64,000 bases of DNA from Carnegiea gigantea (taxonomy: Eukaryota > Streptophyta > Magnoliopsida > Caryophyllales > Cactaceae): positions 376,501 through 440,500 of the forward strand of contig JAKOGI010000122.1 of NCBI GenBank assembly GCA_029747015.1, in the 5' to 3' direction. The notes beneath the pieces were generated by a model that searched no databases, was not told the origin of the DNA, and saw nothing but the letters and a program-made list of their open reading frames with translations. Positions 1 to 11,719 of the stretch are shown piece after piece. Made by a program: the position numbers and the translations under genes. Position 1 is the first letter of the stretch. Every line of letters begins with the position of its first letter.

Positions 1-596
1 TCAGTGTACGGATTTAAGGCAAATAGGCAAGTTAGAGCAACAAATGAGCTTTTTCTTTAAGCGTTAAAGAAGAAAATTAAGGGATGCGAGTAGATGATTT
101 TTCATGCATTCTTATGATGATTACCATAGGTTACACCTATTATGTTGACCTATGGAATACAAGCCTCAACACTAGTGGAGATTAGAATCACCAGTCTCAA
201 GTTATAAGTCTAGGGATTAGGCTATATTCAAGGAAGAGCAACATAGGGCAAGAATTACAAAGCCTACAAAGAAAGATGGTGCAATTGGCCACGAAGCCCT
301 GAGACTTATCTTTAAGAGCATGTAAGTAGTGGGAACATCTAAGAAAGGTGAGCCCAAATTAGAAAAGCCCCTCAACATCTAACACAAGCTCTACCCTAGG
401 ACCAACAAGCTTCTCACTTGTGGCAGTAAATATGTACATAGAGCTTAGCATGTGGATAACCTCAGACAATAATACTATGTTTGAAAAACCTCTATAGTTT
501 GGGTACTATCATCGCAGCTACAATGCTGTTTAGCATATTAATGCGGTGGTTCACTAGTTCTCATTCTTTATTTTCTACTTTTTTTAATTTACTATA
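1..596. other. Unassigned intergenic DNA
   Basis: I see no ORF of useful length, no domain and no repeat boundary in this stretch. It ends at the terminal motif of the next element. It could be host intergenic DNA or the inside of an old transposon whose other end lies outside the window. Confidence 0.5.
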
Positions 597-2420
597 GGCC
601 TTGTTCTTTTCGTGATTTAATAGACACATCCCACTCCTTCCCACTCCTACCCAGTTCTTCCCATATTTAAAAAAAAGTACCACTCACTCCCATTCCTACC
701 CACTCTCACTCACTCCTTCGCACTCCTACATACAACAACTATTTTCTATATTTTGAAAACTTTTGTAATTTATGTAATTGTTCGTACGAATAATCTAATA
801 ACAATTACGAAAAATTTTATTTATTTTTCAGATTTTATGGAAATATTTGTTAGTCGTGCCGGAAATTGTAGATGATTTAATTTTTGTTATATATCTTGAA
901 GAAACAATAAATTTTTTTTGCATTGTTAAGCAAATGTTAGTTATTTATGGCTGGTAAATATTTTGGGTTTGATTTTGTATATGGAAGAGATGCTTTTTTT
1001 TGTGCATTGGTTATGAAATATTTACTATACGTCACCAAAAGCATGGATGCTTGTTGCTGTATGTGTAGCAAATTTATTTTTCATTCATCGTAATTCGTGA
1101 CAGAAATTGCAGATGTTTTTTCCAACATAATGACAGAATGTGCAAATTTTTTTGGCATTGTTTGTAATTCGTGACAGGAAGTGCAAATGTATTGTACTTG
1201 TAATTTGAGCAGATATTCTTTTTCGTGTGCGTTAGCAACAAAATATTGGACGTTCTTCACACAAATTGCAGATGATTGTTTTTCGTGTACTGAGGGCTTG
1301 TTCTTTTTGTTGGAAAATATGGATTGGTAAATGGATGAAATTGATTGAGATTGGTAAAAGTAGATTGAAATAAATTAAAGTGGGTATTCTTTTGTTGAAG
1401 TGGGTTAAAATGGGTTGAAGTTGGTTGAAGTTAGTTGAAGTTAATTGATTTTTTTTTTTATATGATAGGTAGAAGTTGATTAAAATAGTGAGAAATGGAT
1501 TAAAGTTGGTTGATGTGGGTTGAAATTTATTGAAGTTGGTATTTTTTATTGAAGATTGTGAAGTAAGTTGAAGTGGGTTGAAGTAGGTTGAATTGAGTAT
1601 TTTTTTTTTTGGTTGAAGTGGGTTGAAATGAGTTGAAGTGGGTTGAAGTGGGTTGAATTTTTTTTTGATGTGATGAGTGGAAGTTGTTAAAATAGTGGAA
1701 AGTAGGTTAAAGTTGGTTTCAAGTCGGTTGAAGTTAATTTTTTTTTTTTATTGAAGTTCGTAAATTGGGATGAAGTGAGTTAAAGTTGGTTAAAGTTCAT
1801 TGAAGTGGGTTGGTTGAAATAGGTTGAATCTTTTTTGGGTATGATGGATAGAAGTTAGTTAAAATAGTAGGTTAAAGTGGGTTGAAATTGGTTGAAAGTG
1901 GGTTGAAGTTGGTATTTCTTAATTGAAATTCATGAAGTAGGTTGAAGTGAGTTGATGTGGATTGAAATTGGTTAAAGTTGATAAATTCGGATTTGCTAAC
2001 GAGAAGAATAGGGTCTGAACATATGTGTATTTTTTTTAGTTGTTTGTGTTTGGTTAATATATGAAAAAAAAATGCATCTGCAATTTATTTTACGAATAAC
2101 GAAAATTACAATTTTTTTTGGAGTGACAACAACCACCAAACAATATTTCGTGTCTAAGTTAACACAGAAAAATATTTTTTTCAGTCCACAAAAATTTTAT
2201 CATCAGTAATTACTATCACAAATAAAAGATTACATTAAAAAATAAAATATGTAACTTACATCAACTCTCCTACTCCATTCACTCCTTCTCAATTCTTCCC
2301 ACTCATTCTCACTTCTATATATAACAAACCACTACTGTCCACTCCCACCCACTCGTTTCCCCCTCTTTTCCACTCCCAACCATTCCATACCTGTAATTTC
2401 CCAATGAAAAGAGCACGACC
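597..2420. mobile_element. Non-autonomous TIR element with CCCACTCC-rich ends (copy 1)
   Basis: The left end reads GGCCTTGTTCTTTTCGTG. The right end, GAAAAGAGCACGACC, is an imperfect inverted copy. Just inside both ends the plus strand is pyrimidine-rich, with CCCACTCCTTCCCACTCC-like tracts at about 630-730 and 2270-2390. Between 850 and 1280 are several diverged copies of a GTGACAGAAATTGCAGATG-like unit. There is no coding potential. The superfamily is uncertain: flanking bases resemble a short duplication but no exact one is clear. The same terminal motif recurs at 2861, 3063 and 8561-8578, which supports a dispersed family. Another element (1294-2014) sits inside this one. Confidence 0.6.
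1294..2014. mobile_element. Nested TIR element filled with GGGTTGAAGT-type repeats
   Basis: The left end starts GGGCTTGTTCTTTTTGTTGG. The right end CTAACGAGAAGAATAGGGT is an imperfect inverted copy. The bases CTGA lie directly on both sides (1290-1293 and 2015-2018), so a short target duplication of 3 or 4 bp is possible. The interior, about 1360-1985, is a degenerate array of a 10-bp unit close to GGGTTGAAGT, broken by T-runs. It lies inside the 597-2420 element, so it is probably the younger insertion. No ORF is present. Confidence 0.55.
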
Positions 2421-2860
2421 TTAGTATTGTGTTATGCCCAAAGATAAGGCTTGAATTGTGTGTTACATTTGAATAAAGAAAAATCAATTTGAAAATTGTT
2501 CAAAAGATGGACAAATATGACATAGAAATTTAGGGCATTTCCATCCGCTGACACACGTTCCAGTGCGTGGGGGGAGGGAACTTGGCCTTCTGAATACTGG
2601 TAAGTACAGGAGTCTGTTCCTTCCCTCATTTCAATTTTTTTTGTCTTTTTTATTTGTTATTTATTTTTTGTAAAAAAAAAATTATTTACATAGTAATAAA
2701 AAAAAGTTATGTGTTATGAAGTGGGTCTCTGAAAACATTTTATTAGGTAATTTAATTTATTGTTTCATTAGTTAAAGAAGTGATAGAATATAAATTTTAG
2801 ATTAGTGAAACTTTTACTAATATAGTAAGTTTGAGTTCCACTTTTTAAAAGTCAGACTAA
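2421..2860. other. Unassigned AT-rich DNA
   Basis: No feature I can support. The short minus-strand ORF at 2432-2629 has no recognisable motif. Confidence 0.5.
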
Positions 2861-3350
2861 GGGCCTGTTCTTTTCGTGGGTCAATTCATATTTACCCACT
2901 TCAACCTACTTCAACCTACTTCAACCTATTTCAACTCACTTGAAAAAAATACCAATTTCAACCTACCTCAACCCACTTCAACTTATACCTCAACCTACTT
3001 CAACCAACTTCAACCCACCCCTTCATAATTTTAATAATTTGTAAAGTATCATATGAGATTTAGGGTCTGTTGTTTTCGTGGGTAAATTAGGTGGGTAAAA
3101 GGGTGAAATAGGTTGAAGTAGGTTGAGGTGGGTTGAGGTTGGTTGAGGTTGATATTTTTTTTTTTGAGGTGGATTGAAATAGGTTGAATTAGGTTGAAGT
3201 GCGTTGATGTAGGTTGAAATGCGTTGAAGCTAATATATTATTTATGTGATGGGTTGAAGTGAGTTAAAATAATGAGAATGTAAAACAAAGAATATTTTGA
3301 AGTGGGTTAAAATATTTTTGAAGTGTTAAAATCTAAAATTAATTTTTGCT
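2861..3350. repeat. Truncated copies of the GGGCCTGTTC element with 10-bp arrays
   Basis: Two copies of the terminal motif occur in the same direction, GGGCCTGTTCTTTTCGTGGG at 2861 and GGGTCTGTTGTTTTCGTGGG at 3063. The first is followed by CTTCAACC-type repeats and the second by the complementary GGTTGAAG-type repeats. No right-hand ends were found, so both look truncated or rearranged. Near the right edge the sequence GTAAAACAAAGAATATTTT occurs twice, at about 3282 and 3342. Confidence 0.5.
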
Positions 3351-4817
3351 GTAAAACAAAGAATATTTTTTGTATGGACTAACACTTACGAAATCGAGTG
3401 CGATATCACTTTTGTCGGTCTATTAGACGTTTGTCATCGCCGATCAACAATGTAAATAGTATGTAAAAATCTGTTTACTTTCATTACAATTACAATTTTG
3501 GTGTCTACAATATCTTTAATTTTTGCACTAGTAAAATTACATCATACTTTTCCTTTACAAGAAAGTTTAACGCTGCCATTGAGCCTAGGATCCTGCTGAC
3601 ATAAATTTCTTGTGATGTGCACTTTATTTTAATCCGAGACTACGGCCAAAGTATATTTGAGCCTCCATGATTTTGTCCCTCATTGAAGGAGCTCCTCAAT
3701 CTTTTGTCGAATAGCAAGACATACGCAGAACCTGACAGCTGTTAAATCTTTGGTCATAACTTCTTCCACGCTTACCTAAAAAGTCATCAAATTTGATCTG
3801 TTAAAGACCACACTAAAAATCTTTCCAATTAGTAAAGGAATCACATTAATTTATGACCTAGACAAGTTAACCCTACAAGACTGACCAAGCCTAGCACCAT
3901 GATTTTGACCCTAGCAACTGCTACTACCCCTAGTTCGGCCTGCGTTGCATAAATTAATGCAAAGTTTTGCATGATTTAGTTAATCACACGCTTAACGTGC
4001 AATTGAGACTAAGTGATCTTAATTGTTTTTTAATTGATATGTGATTTTCACTTGAATTAAAAAATAGATTTAATTTTTTTCTTAGAGAAATCTTTTGCTT
4101 ACCTAAGTCAGACTCCTTCTCATATCACGGATTCTCACCTAGGAGGAACTATGCGTTTTCCTCTCCTCACCATGAACATGCATCACACCCCCCCCCCAAA
4201 AAAACCCTGAAGATACTTCCGTTCTCTTCTTACTTCATCCCTGGTCTACTCTTCTTGAATAAATTTCCAATAACTAAACTCTGCTGAAATAATCTCTTCC
4301 TCTTTTAAAAATACTTCTAGACTATAGCCTTCATTATATCTTAACACCCTTGGCAGATATATTGTTTTGTCAATTGCTCGGATCAAGGTTCCTCTCAATC
4401 AACTAAATTAAATTGGTTTATTTCCTTTCATTTTTTCCTTTTTATTCTTACAATCGTGCTCTTGTTCTGTCCCCTTGACTTCGTGTTCATTGTTTCATTC
4501 TTCTTATTCATGGCAAAAACATTATGCTCATAATAAAGTAACACCCAAATTTGTTGCTTTCTTATAAATTCATTTCTTCAAAAAATGGCTTAGTTTGAAA
4601 TGCTCACCCTAAAAATTATTATTGTAGTCATATTCTCACTAATAAGTCAATAAATTCATGAGCATGTTGATTACATCATGAAGAAGTTAATTGCATGCAA
4701 CCAAAAATGTTGCGTTTGACACATTCATTTCTTGTAGAGTCCGATATAAAGAGGATGGTCTGATAATGGTTTTTACAGTGAATTAAAGAGTACCTTTACC
4801 CCTAAGTTCGATCCTAT
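3351..4817. other. Unassigned intergenic DNA
   Basis: No convincing coding frame on either strand. The only landmark is a run of 10 C followed by 7 A at 4188-4204. It ends at the CACTA element. Confidence 0.5.
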
Positions 4818-5586
4818 CACTACTAAAAATTCGTCTTATTCCGATAGAAAATAAGTCCGTTCGAATCTCCGATGGAATTCCGACGGATTCTGACAAATTC
4901 GCTAGAATTTCGGTGGATTTTCTGACGGGTTTCAGATGGAATTCCGACAGGTTTTCCGTCAAAAAATATTAAAAAAATTTTAAAAAGGTTTTTTTGACCC
5001 CTACTTAAATGAAGGGAAAATTCAAATTTTTCTGAATATTCCGACGGAAAAATCAGTCAGAATTTCTCTTATAAATTTCGCTCCATGCTTTATTTCTCGG
5101 TGCTCATTTTGTAAAATAGAGAGAGCAAGGGAGCACCGCCACTTGCCATTGCCCCACCACTGCTTGCTGCCTTCCCACTGCCGTCACCTCCTCCCTCCGT
5201 TGTTCGTCGTCGACTTTTTAAGAAGGTTTTCTCATATGAAATTTGTACAAATTTATAGTGAACGAAGTATATACATTGAATTTAATAATTTGTATAATTA
5301 ATTTGCATGTAATTATGTAAATTTAATTGTTTATATAGTTAGTTTGTTACGTTGATATTAGTTTGTTAGGATGATAATTTGTTCTCAAGTTTATAGTTTA
5401 TTGTTAAAGAATATAATTTTTTATTAGTTAAGCATAATTAATGCTAATATCAATTTACCGTCAATGATAAGAACTTATTGTGTATTAGAAACATTGGAAA
5501 ATATTTTTGTAGTTGAGTACTGTATTTTTTATTTTTTTAAATATAATTTAAAAATATCATCGGAAAAAACTGATTTTTTAGTAGTG
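4818..5586. mobile_element. Non-autonomous CACTA (En/Spm-type) DNA transposon
   Basis: The left terminus is CACTACTAAAAATTC and the right is GATTTTTTAGTAGTG. This is a terminal inverted repeat that begins with the CACTA signature of the En/Spm superfamily. Inside the left end are repeated units around CCGACGGAATTCCG, of the kind that bind CACTA transposase subterminally. The right side carries ATCGGAAAAAACTGA. At 769 bp with no transposase ORF it is a deletion derivative. The expected 3-bp target duplication is not clear: the left flank is TAT and the right flank AAA, so flanks have mutated or an end is off by a base or two. Confidence 0.8.
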
Positions 5587-5899
5587 AAAATATGTTGTAA
5601 TAGGCGCATCTAATTGACTTACTAGCTTCAGGATTTTGGTGGGTGTCTGTGGAGGGTAAGGGACGAGAGATTTGGCAGAATCAATTCCTCAAGTTGGCAG
5701 TTTAACTAGTTTTACTAGATCAATTTCGCATGCTAGTTGAATGCACTAATTTAAATGTGAGAATTTAAGTGAGACCATTTGAATGACTTTTCTGCAAAGT
5801 TTACGTGAAATTGATTGAATTATTGTTGTTGTTTGAGGCCAAGCATTAGAGCTAGGTAGTGCAAACCCATGTAGAACCGAATTAGAGCCCATCCAACTA
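5587..5899. other. Unassigned DNA between two transposons
   Basis: About 310 bp with no recognisable gene or repeat. Confidence 0.5.
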
Positions 5900-8578
5900 A
5901 GATTCTTTTCTTTTCATGGGTATATCGTAGGTGCGGAATGGAAAAGAGTGGCAAAGATCGTAGGAAGAAGTTGGGGGAAGTGAATAGGAGTGATTTGTGA
6001 TACGTAAGGGAGAGATAAGTAGTGGAATGGAGTGAGAGTATTGATATTAGTTATGTTAATGATTTGAGCAATACAATAATAATTATTAATAATTATTATA
6101 ATAGCAATTATTAATTAATAATAATAACAACAATTATTAACATTAATAATGATTGGCAATAATTATTCATAATAATAATGATAACGATAATAATTACTAA
6201 CATTAAGAATAATTATTATTATAAAATTTTAAATATTAATAGTAATAATAAAAATTATTATTATTAATGAATATTAGAAATAACTACAATAATAATTACT
6301 ATTAATATTAATAATTATGATTATGATTGTTAATAATAATAACAACAACTAATTAATATAGATAATAATAAAAGTACTAGTTACAAATATTAATAATAAT
6401 TAATGATAATAAAAATAATAATTAGCAATACAAAGAATGAAAATTATTATTATAATATTACCAATAATAACAATTAATATTCATAACTATAAATATTAAT
6501 AATTATTATTTGAAACTAATTAATTAATGCTTATTATTATTAGTAATATCAAAAATACTTACCACTGATCTTATTATTCATTAATAACAGTAATTATTAT
6601 TAATAATTAATAATTATAATTTCATTAAAATTATAATAAGAATAATTTTTAATTAATAATAGAAATAATGAAAAAATTAATAATAATAATTATTAATATT
6701 ACTAATCATTAACAATAATAATTATAATAATAATGCTTATTAATATTAAGAATAGTCATAATATTTTTGATATTAAGAACAACAATTGATATTAATATTA
6801 ACATTTTAATAGTAATTATTATTAAAAACTTTTAATATTAATAAAAATTATTATTATAATTACAATTACTGTAAAATGATTACTATTAGTACGAATGAAG
6901 ATTAAGAATAAGTAAAATAATAACTACTCTTAACATTAATAATAATAACTATCATAAATTTTAATAACAGTAATAATACTTAACTTAATATTAATAAAAA
7001 TAAGAAATACTAATTAATAATATTAATAATTAAAAATAATAAAAATAATAATTAATAATATAAAGAAGAATTATAATAATTCTCTTAAGTATTATTAATG
7101 AAAATTATTCATGTCAACAATTATTAATATTGATAATTATTATTTAAAAATTAATAAATTAATAATAATTCTTATTATTAATTAGTTAATATTGAAAATA
7201 ATTATGATTAATTTTATTGTTAATTAACAACAATAGTAATTCATAGTTAATAATAATTATTGTCCTAATAATAACTACTAATTAATAACAAATATAATAA
7301 TTAATAATTAATATTTTTATTATTAATATTAATAATAATAATTAACAATAATAATTGAAATAATAATTCTAATTCACATCAATAATAATAATCATAATAA
7401 TTGTTAATATTCATAATAATTATCATTAATACTAAAATTAATATTAACACTAATAATCAATAATATTATTATTAATATTAATTATTTTTATAATTATAAT
7501 TATTACAATTATTATTGTGATCATTAATAAATAATTACAATATTAATTAATATTAATATTAAAAGTTGTTGTTGTTATTTCCATTAATAATTATTATTAT
7601 TAATGTTACTATTAGTAATAATAATAATAATTACTTGTTACTTATATTCATTATAATTAATAATTATAAAAATGATTATCAATAATATTAAGAGTAATAA
7701 CAATTATTAACAATAATAAAAAGTAACAACAATTATTAACGTCAATAACTGTTATTTGTAATTAATTTATTAATCATTAAAAATTATTAAGCTATTAACG
7801 TTATCATAATTATTAATAATTATTAATAGTAATAATTAGTAATTAATAACTATAATAATGTTAATTATTAATAAATAATAACAATAATAGTAAAACATTA
7901 AAAATGATTGATATTAATAACAATGAACAATAATAACTACAACAATAATTCTTATTAATAATACAAATTAGTATTTGAATTAATTATTAAAATTATTATT
8001 AAAATGAAGAATTAATTATTGTTAATATTAATTAATTAGTACAATGATTATTATTATTAATGAAAATTTGTAGTAATTACAATAATGATTACTATTTATT
8101 TTAATAATTATTATTATTTCCATTAATAATAATGATTAATAATAACACAATTTACTAGTTAATAATATTAGTAATAATAAATATTAACGTAAATAATACT
8201 TATTAATATTTGCAGCAATAAATTAATAAAAATAGTCACTAATGTTAACAACTATTTTTTTATAATTAAGTAATTAGTTAATCATTAACAATAATAATTA
8301 ACAATAACTAATAATAATATTAAACATAAATGTTGTTAATATTATAGTTAATAATAATAATAATTACTAATTAAAAATAATTATTAATTAATAATAAAAA
8401 TAATAACTAATCATAATTTTTATTGTTAATGTTAATGATAATAATTATTATTATTATAACGGTAATGCTTTTTAATATTAATAATAGAAATTATAATGAA
8501 GGTGGGTGGGAGTGGGAAGGAGCAGAAAGAATGGGAAGGAATGGAGTAGGAAGATTTGCCCACGAAAAGAACAAGGCC
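5900..8578. mobile_element. TIR element with a 2.4-kb AAT/ATT core (copy 2)
   Basis: The right end, CACGAAAAGAACAAGGCC, is an exact inverted copy of the left end of the element at 597. The left end, near GATTCTTTTCTTTTCATGGG, is a diverged partner. Subterminal DNA is purine-rich on the plus strand on both sides (about 5935-6035 and 8500-8560), so this copy lies in the opposite orientation to the one at 597. Nearly all the interior is degenerate AAT/ATT sequence. No coding capacity; the short plus-strand ORF at 8423 is chance. The left boundary is good to about 5 bp. No exact target duplication was found. Confidence 0.6.
6040..8490. repeat. Degenerate AAT/ATT trinucleotide tract, about 2.4 kb
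   Basis: Almost every position reads as AAT, ATT, TAA or TTA words with scattered single C or G. The tract switches between AAT-type and ATT-type many times, so it is full of potential hairpins. It fills the core of the surrounding TIR element. The length and imperfection suggest an old expanded microsatellite rather than a fresh one. Confidence 0.85.
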
Positions 8579-8944
8579 GTAGTGATTTTTTTTTTCCTTT
8601 TTAAAGAAAGGAGCAAATCAAGGAAAAATGACGCGATATGCACTTAACTAAAAGGAGAAGAGCGACATGGGTAATGTCTGTTACTCAAAATTTCATTACA
8701 AATAAGATAAATGTCTTGTAGCATGATACTTTTTAATTGTCGTGTTCCTTTGTGGCATTTGTCAAATAGATAAATAATTTGAGTTTTAAAAAATATAATG
8801 CCACATCCTTGGGTTCATATTGTATTTAAAACAAATTTTAGAGTGCGATCTAAAAATAGATAGTAAAAGAGACTAACTATGCAAATTAGTTTTAGAAGAT
8901 TTGATTATCTTAATTTATAATAATATGTATTTTGGGTCGAAAAG
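8579..8944. other. Unassigned AT-rich DNA
   Basis: Nothing recognisable. Confidence 0.5.
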
Positions 8945-9265
8945 AAGAAAATATTTTCTTTATAATTTTTAATTAAAAATTATTTATGTTTGATAGAAAA
9001 ATTATGGAAAATATTGTGGTTGATTTATATTCGCTTAATTTACAGTAATTTTATTTTCCAAACAATAAGGAATATAATTTAATTGAATTTTTCTTAATTT
9101 GTTAAATAATTATTTGCTGAAACAATTAGGGAAAATATTTTTGTTGACTTATTCTCTCTTGATTTATAAAAATAACTATTTTTCCCAAAAAGTGGAGAAA
9201 ATATTTGATTGCCTTATATTTTCTTAACAGATGAAGATAATTATTTACCAAAAAATAAAGAATAA
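8945..9265. repeat. Degenerate tandem repeat, period about 63 bp
   Basis: Four to five diverged units follow one another. Each begins like GGAAAATATT, continues with a TTGATTTATATTC-like segment and TTAATTTA, and ends in a TTTTCCAAAAAATAAGG-like segment. Unit starts are near 8945, 9007, 9068, 9129 and 9194. No coding potential. Confidence 0.5.
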
Positions 9266-10149
9266 TTTTTATAGAATAAAACCTGAGAAAGTAATTGAAA
9301 AGCAAGATGTATTTGTTAGATTTTTTTTTAAGTCAATGAAAATTTAATAAGAATAATAGTTTAAAATGAAAATAATTGTGTAACATATGAAGAATTTGCT
9401 GGAGAAATTTTCTAAAAAGTTTTGATAAATTCAATAAAATGTAAATAAAATATATTCTTTTTAGTATGTATATAGCATTCAACTGTAAACAACACAATGA
9501 GAAAAAGAAATCATAATTCTGGACTCTTGTACGTTGAGTTGAAAAAATTCTAGTAAGGTCCATTAAATTCATTGTGCTCAATGTGTGCAATTTATGACTC
9601 TGGGGTACCTTGATTTTATAGAAATAATTATTATGGGTCAATATCTTTAGAATGGATTCCAAAGTATCTATTATTTTGGGTAAACTATTAATAGCGGACA
9701 ATGTTTTTTCAAAATAGTTACTGGCTGAAGTTTTTCTTTGTAACTTAGTCCCTAAACTTTCAGAAATTACAGAATAGTCCTTGAAATAGAAAAAACATGT
9801 AAATAAACTATTTTTAGGGGTTTTTTCAGAAAATATGCTTATTTTAACTGATTTAACTTCTTATATTGACTTTACTAGTACTAGTTATCACAATCTACTG
9901 CTTATATCTTATATATTATAAATTGTGTGGTCATAGGTCCACCATGCTTAGCAAAAATAATTAAAACTTAATTAGAGAGTTTCGACCATTACTTGAACTT
10001 AGTCAGCGCTGGACTCCGGCGTTCCTCTAACTTTTGATTTACAGAGATTGCTAATCTCAGTCCCACCTTCCTTAGACCAGGTACAACACAGATCTATTTC
10101 ATTTCTTACCTCAGACCGTAGTCACTAATTAAGTTTTTAATCTTTTTCA
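9266..10149. other. Unassigned DNA left of the pararetrovirus
   Basis: No supported gene. The AT-rich minus-strand ORF at 9333-9701 shows no domain. Part of the right side (about 9950-10149) may be viral leader, because it lies downstream of the viral promoter in the minus direction. I could not match it to the leader next to the primer site. Confidence 0.4.
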
Positions 10150-10232
10150 AGAATAGTGGAACTTTAATCAAGAAATTATAATATTTAAGATATAAGGTTC
10201 AATTGGATAACGTTCTCTACTGGGAAACTTCT

Positions 10233-10238
10233 TTTATT
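10233..10238 (-). terminator. Viral poly(A) signal AATAAA
   Basis: AATAAA on the minus strand, about 160 nt downstream of the TATA box in the same direction. In caulimovirids a poly(A) signal just downstream of the pregenomic RNA start gives the terminally redundant transcript, so the spacing fits. Sequence and position are seen; the function is inferred. Confidence 0.55.
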
Positions 10239-10397
10239 AAAAGCTTGAAAGTGGTTATATTACAATGGAATGCTTTGAAGAGAAACTTAAGCTAAGATCA
10301 TTACAGATGCTTGCTCATAGAGAAATGGAGAATTCCTAACTTCTCTCTTACTCAAGAATACTCAAGTGACCGTGTCTCTCCTCAGTACTCGACCTTT

Positions 10398-10407
10398 CTA
10401 TTTATAG
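10398..10407 (-). promoter_or_regulatory. Viral pregenomic RNA promoter TATA box
   Basis: Minus-strand CTATAAATAG in a C-rich context, downstream of the last viral ORF. Transcription would start about 30 bp further left and proceed away from the ORFs. That is expected for a circular viral genome opened near its primer site, where the promoter comes last. Confidence 0.6.
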
Positions 10408-10559
10408 AGGGGATGGGGGTACTTAGGATGCCCTAAAGGCTGCAGTACATAGAAATTTTTCACATGGCTATAGTTATCTACAGTACACTCTTTATTTTGC
10501 AGATCAGACACTTGTCAAAATAGTACAATAATGGGGCAGCCTTTTCAAAACTTTTAATG

Positions 10560-11658
10560 ATGGCAATACTAGTCATCATTATTGAGGTTCTGCATGTCTT
10601 CATCTCCAATTATATCTTTCAGTCCATTATTATCTGGATAATCATTAAAATCTTCATTAATTTGGTTAAGGTACTCTGGACCATATTCTTCAAATAATTC
10701 AAGGAGATATTTCTTCCCTTTTTTTGATAAGAATTTTCCAGCTCTAACATCAAAGAGATAATCAACGATATCTTATGATTCTGCACCATCCATTTTCATG
10801 TAATCTTTGAACTCATTACTGTAGGCGAAAGTAGTGTTTCCACAATGCATTAACGTTTTTCCTTTTTCGATCAATGCCCAACATTGACGATAAATGTTAA
10901 AAAATCCAATAGCCCTTGCTAATGCAGGATCAATAACTAGATGTACCAAATCTCCATAAATCCAATTTTGTCATTGATCATTAGGATCATTGCAATCAAC
11001 GATTTGGATAAGATAATGGGCTGGTTTGACTTTTCCATTTTCATATTCAATTAGGGCACTATAAACCTCCAACGTTAAGCATCTGCGAACTGAAATTTTT
11101 ATTGGTCTCTCAGGAGATTTAAGAATCCAATGGAACCTTATGAACATATATTATTCGAACTTAGTTAAGGTTGAGAAAATTGGGAAATTTGGATCTGGGA
11201 CTTCTGAGAAGTAAAGTACCATCCCGTATTTCCAGGTTTCAAAGACATGATCATTAGGAGATAATGCATTGGCTGGGAAGCAAATGCCACCGACTCTAGA
11301 TCTATCGGGAGAGTAGATCGTTGTATCCCAAAGCTTCCAAATATCATAGGAATAATGATGATAAAAATCGATGCAGGCTGCATACCACTCATTGAACCAT
11401 TTTGCTCGAATATGAGATTATTTTTTTTTGGATATCATAAGGACATCCAAGGTAGCTAATTTGTAATTCTAGAAGGGAAAATCTTTGGGCTATTAGGTAG
11501 GCAGTAGATAGTAGACCAAAGCGTGATCTACTTTTTGTATGAAATTCTAGGTTATCAATAAGGACTTTACTAGAAGGCGTAACCCGTTCTAGTATGACTG
11601 GCATTTCATTAAGGATTTCTTCCTTTTCTGGCAGGAGGTTAGCTTTGATGATCACCAT
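10560..11658 (-). pseudogene. Pararetroviral ORF after RNase H, possible transactivator/viroplasmin
   Basis: A coding-looking region starts with ATG at 11658 (MVIIKANLLPEK). It continues leftward through at least two frame changes, one near 11390 and one near 11130, plus several in-frame stops, to about 10565. The C-terminal part is acidic and rich in Asn and Asp. It sits between RNase H and the promoter, the place where several caulimovirid genera encode a translation transactivator/inclusion-body protein. I see no diagnostic motif, so the role is inferred from position only. One stop (near 10974) lies where a Trp codon would fit, consistent with G-to-A decay. Confidence 0.5.
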
Positions 11659-11719
11659 TGGCGAGTTCTCGCGTTAGACTGTCTATCAGAGAGTTCTTCG
11701 ATCCCTATATATGTTCAAT

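Noticed and set aside
1360..1985. Telomere-like repeat
   Set aside because: The unit is a 10-bp GGGTTGAAGT-like sequence, not the plant TTTAGGG heptamer.
9333..9701. Minus-strand ORF of 122 codons
   Set aside because: AT-driven Leu/Ile/Phe-rich translation with no domain.
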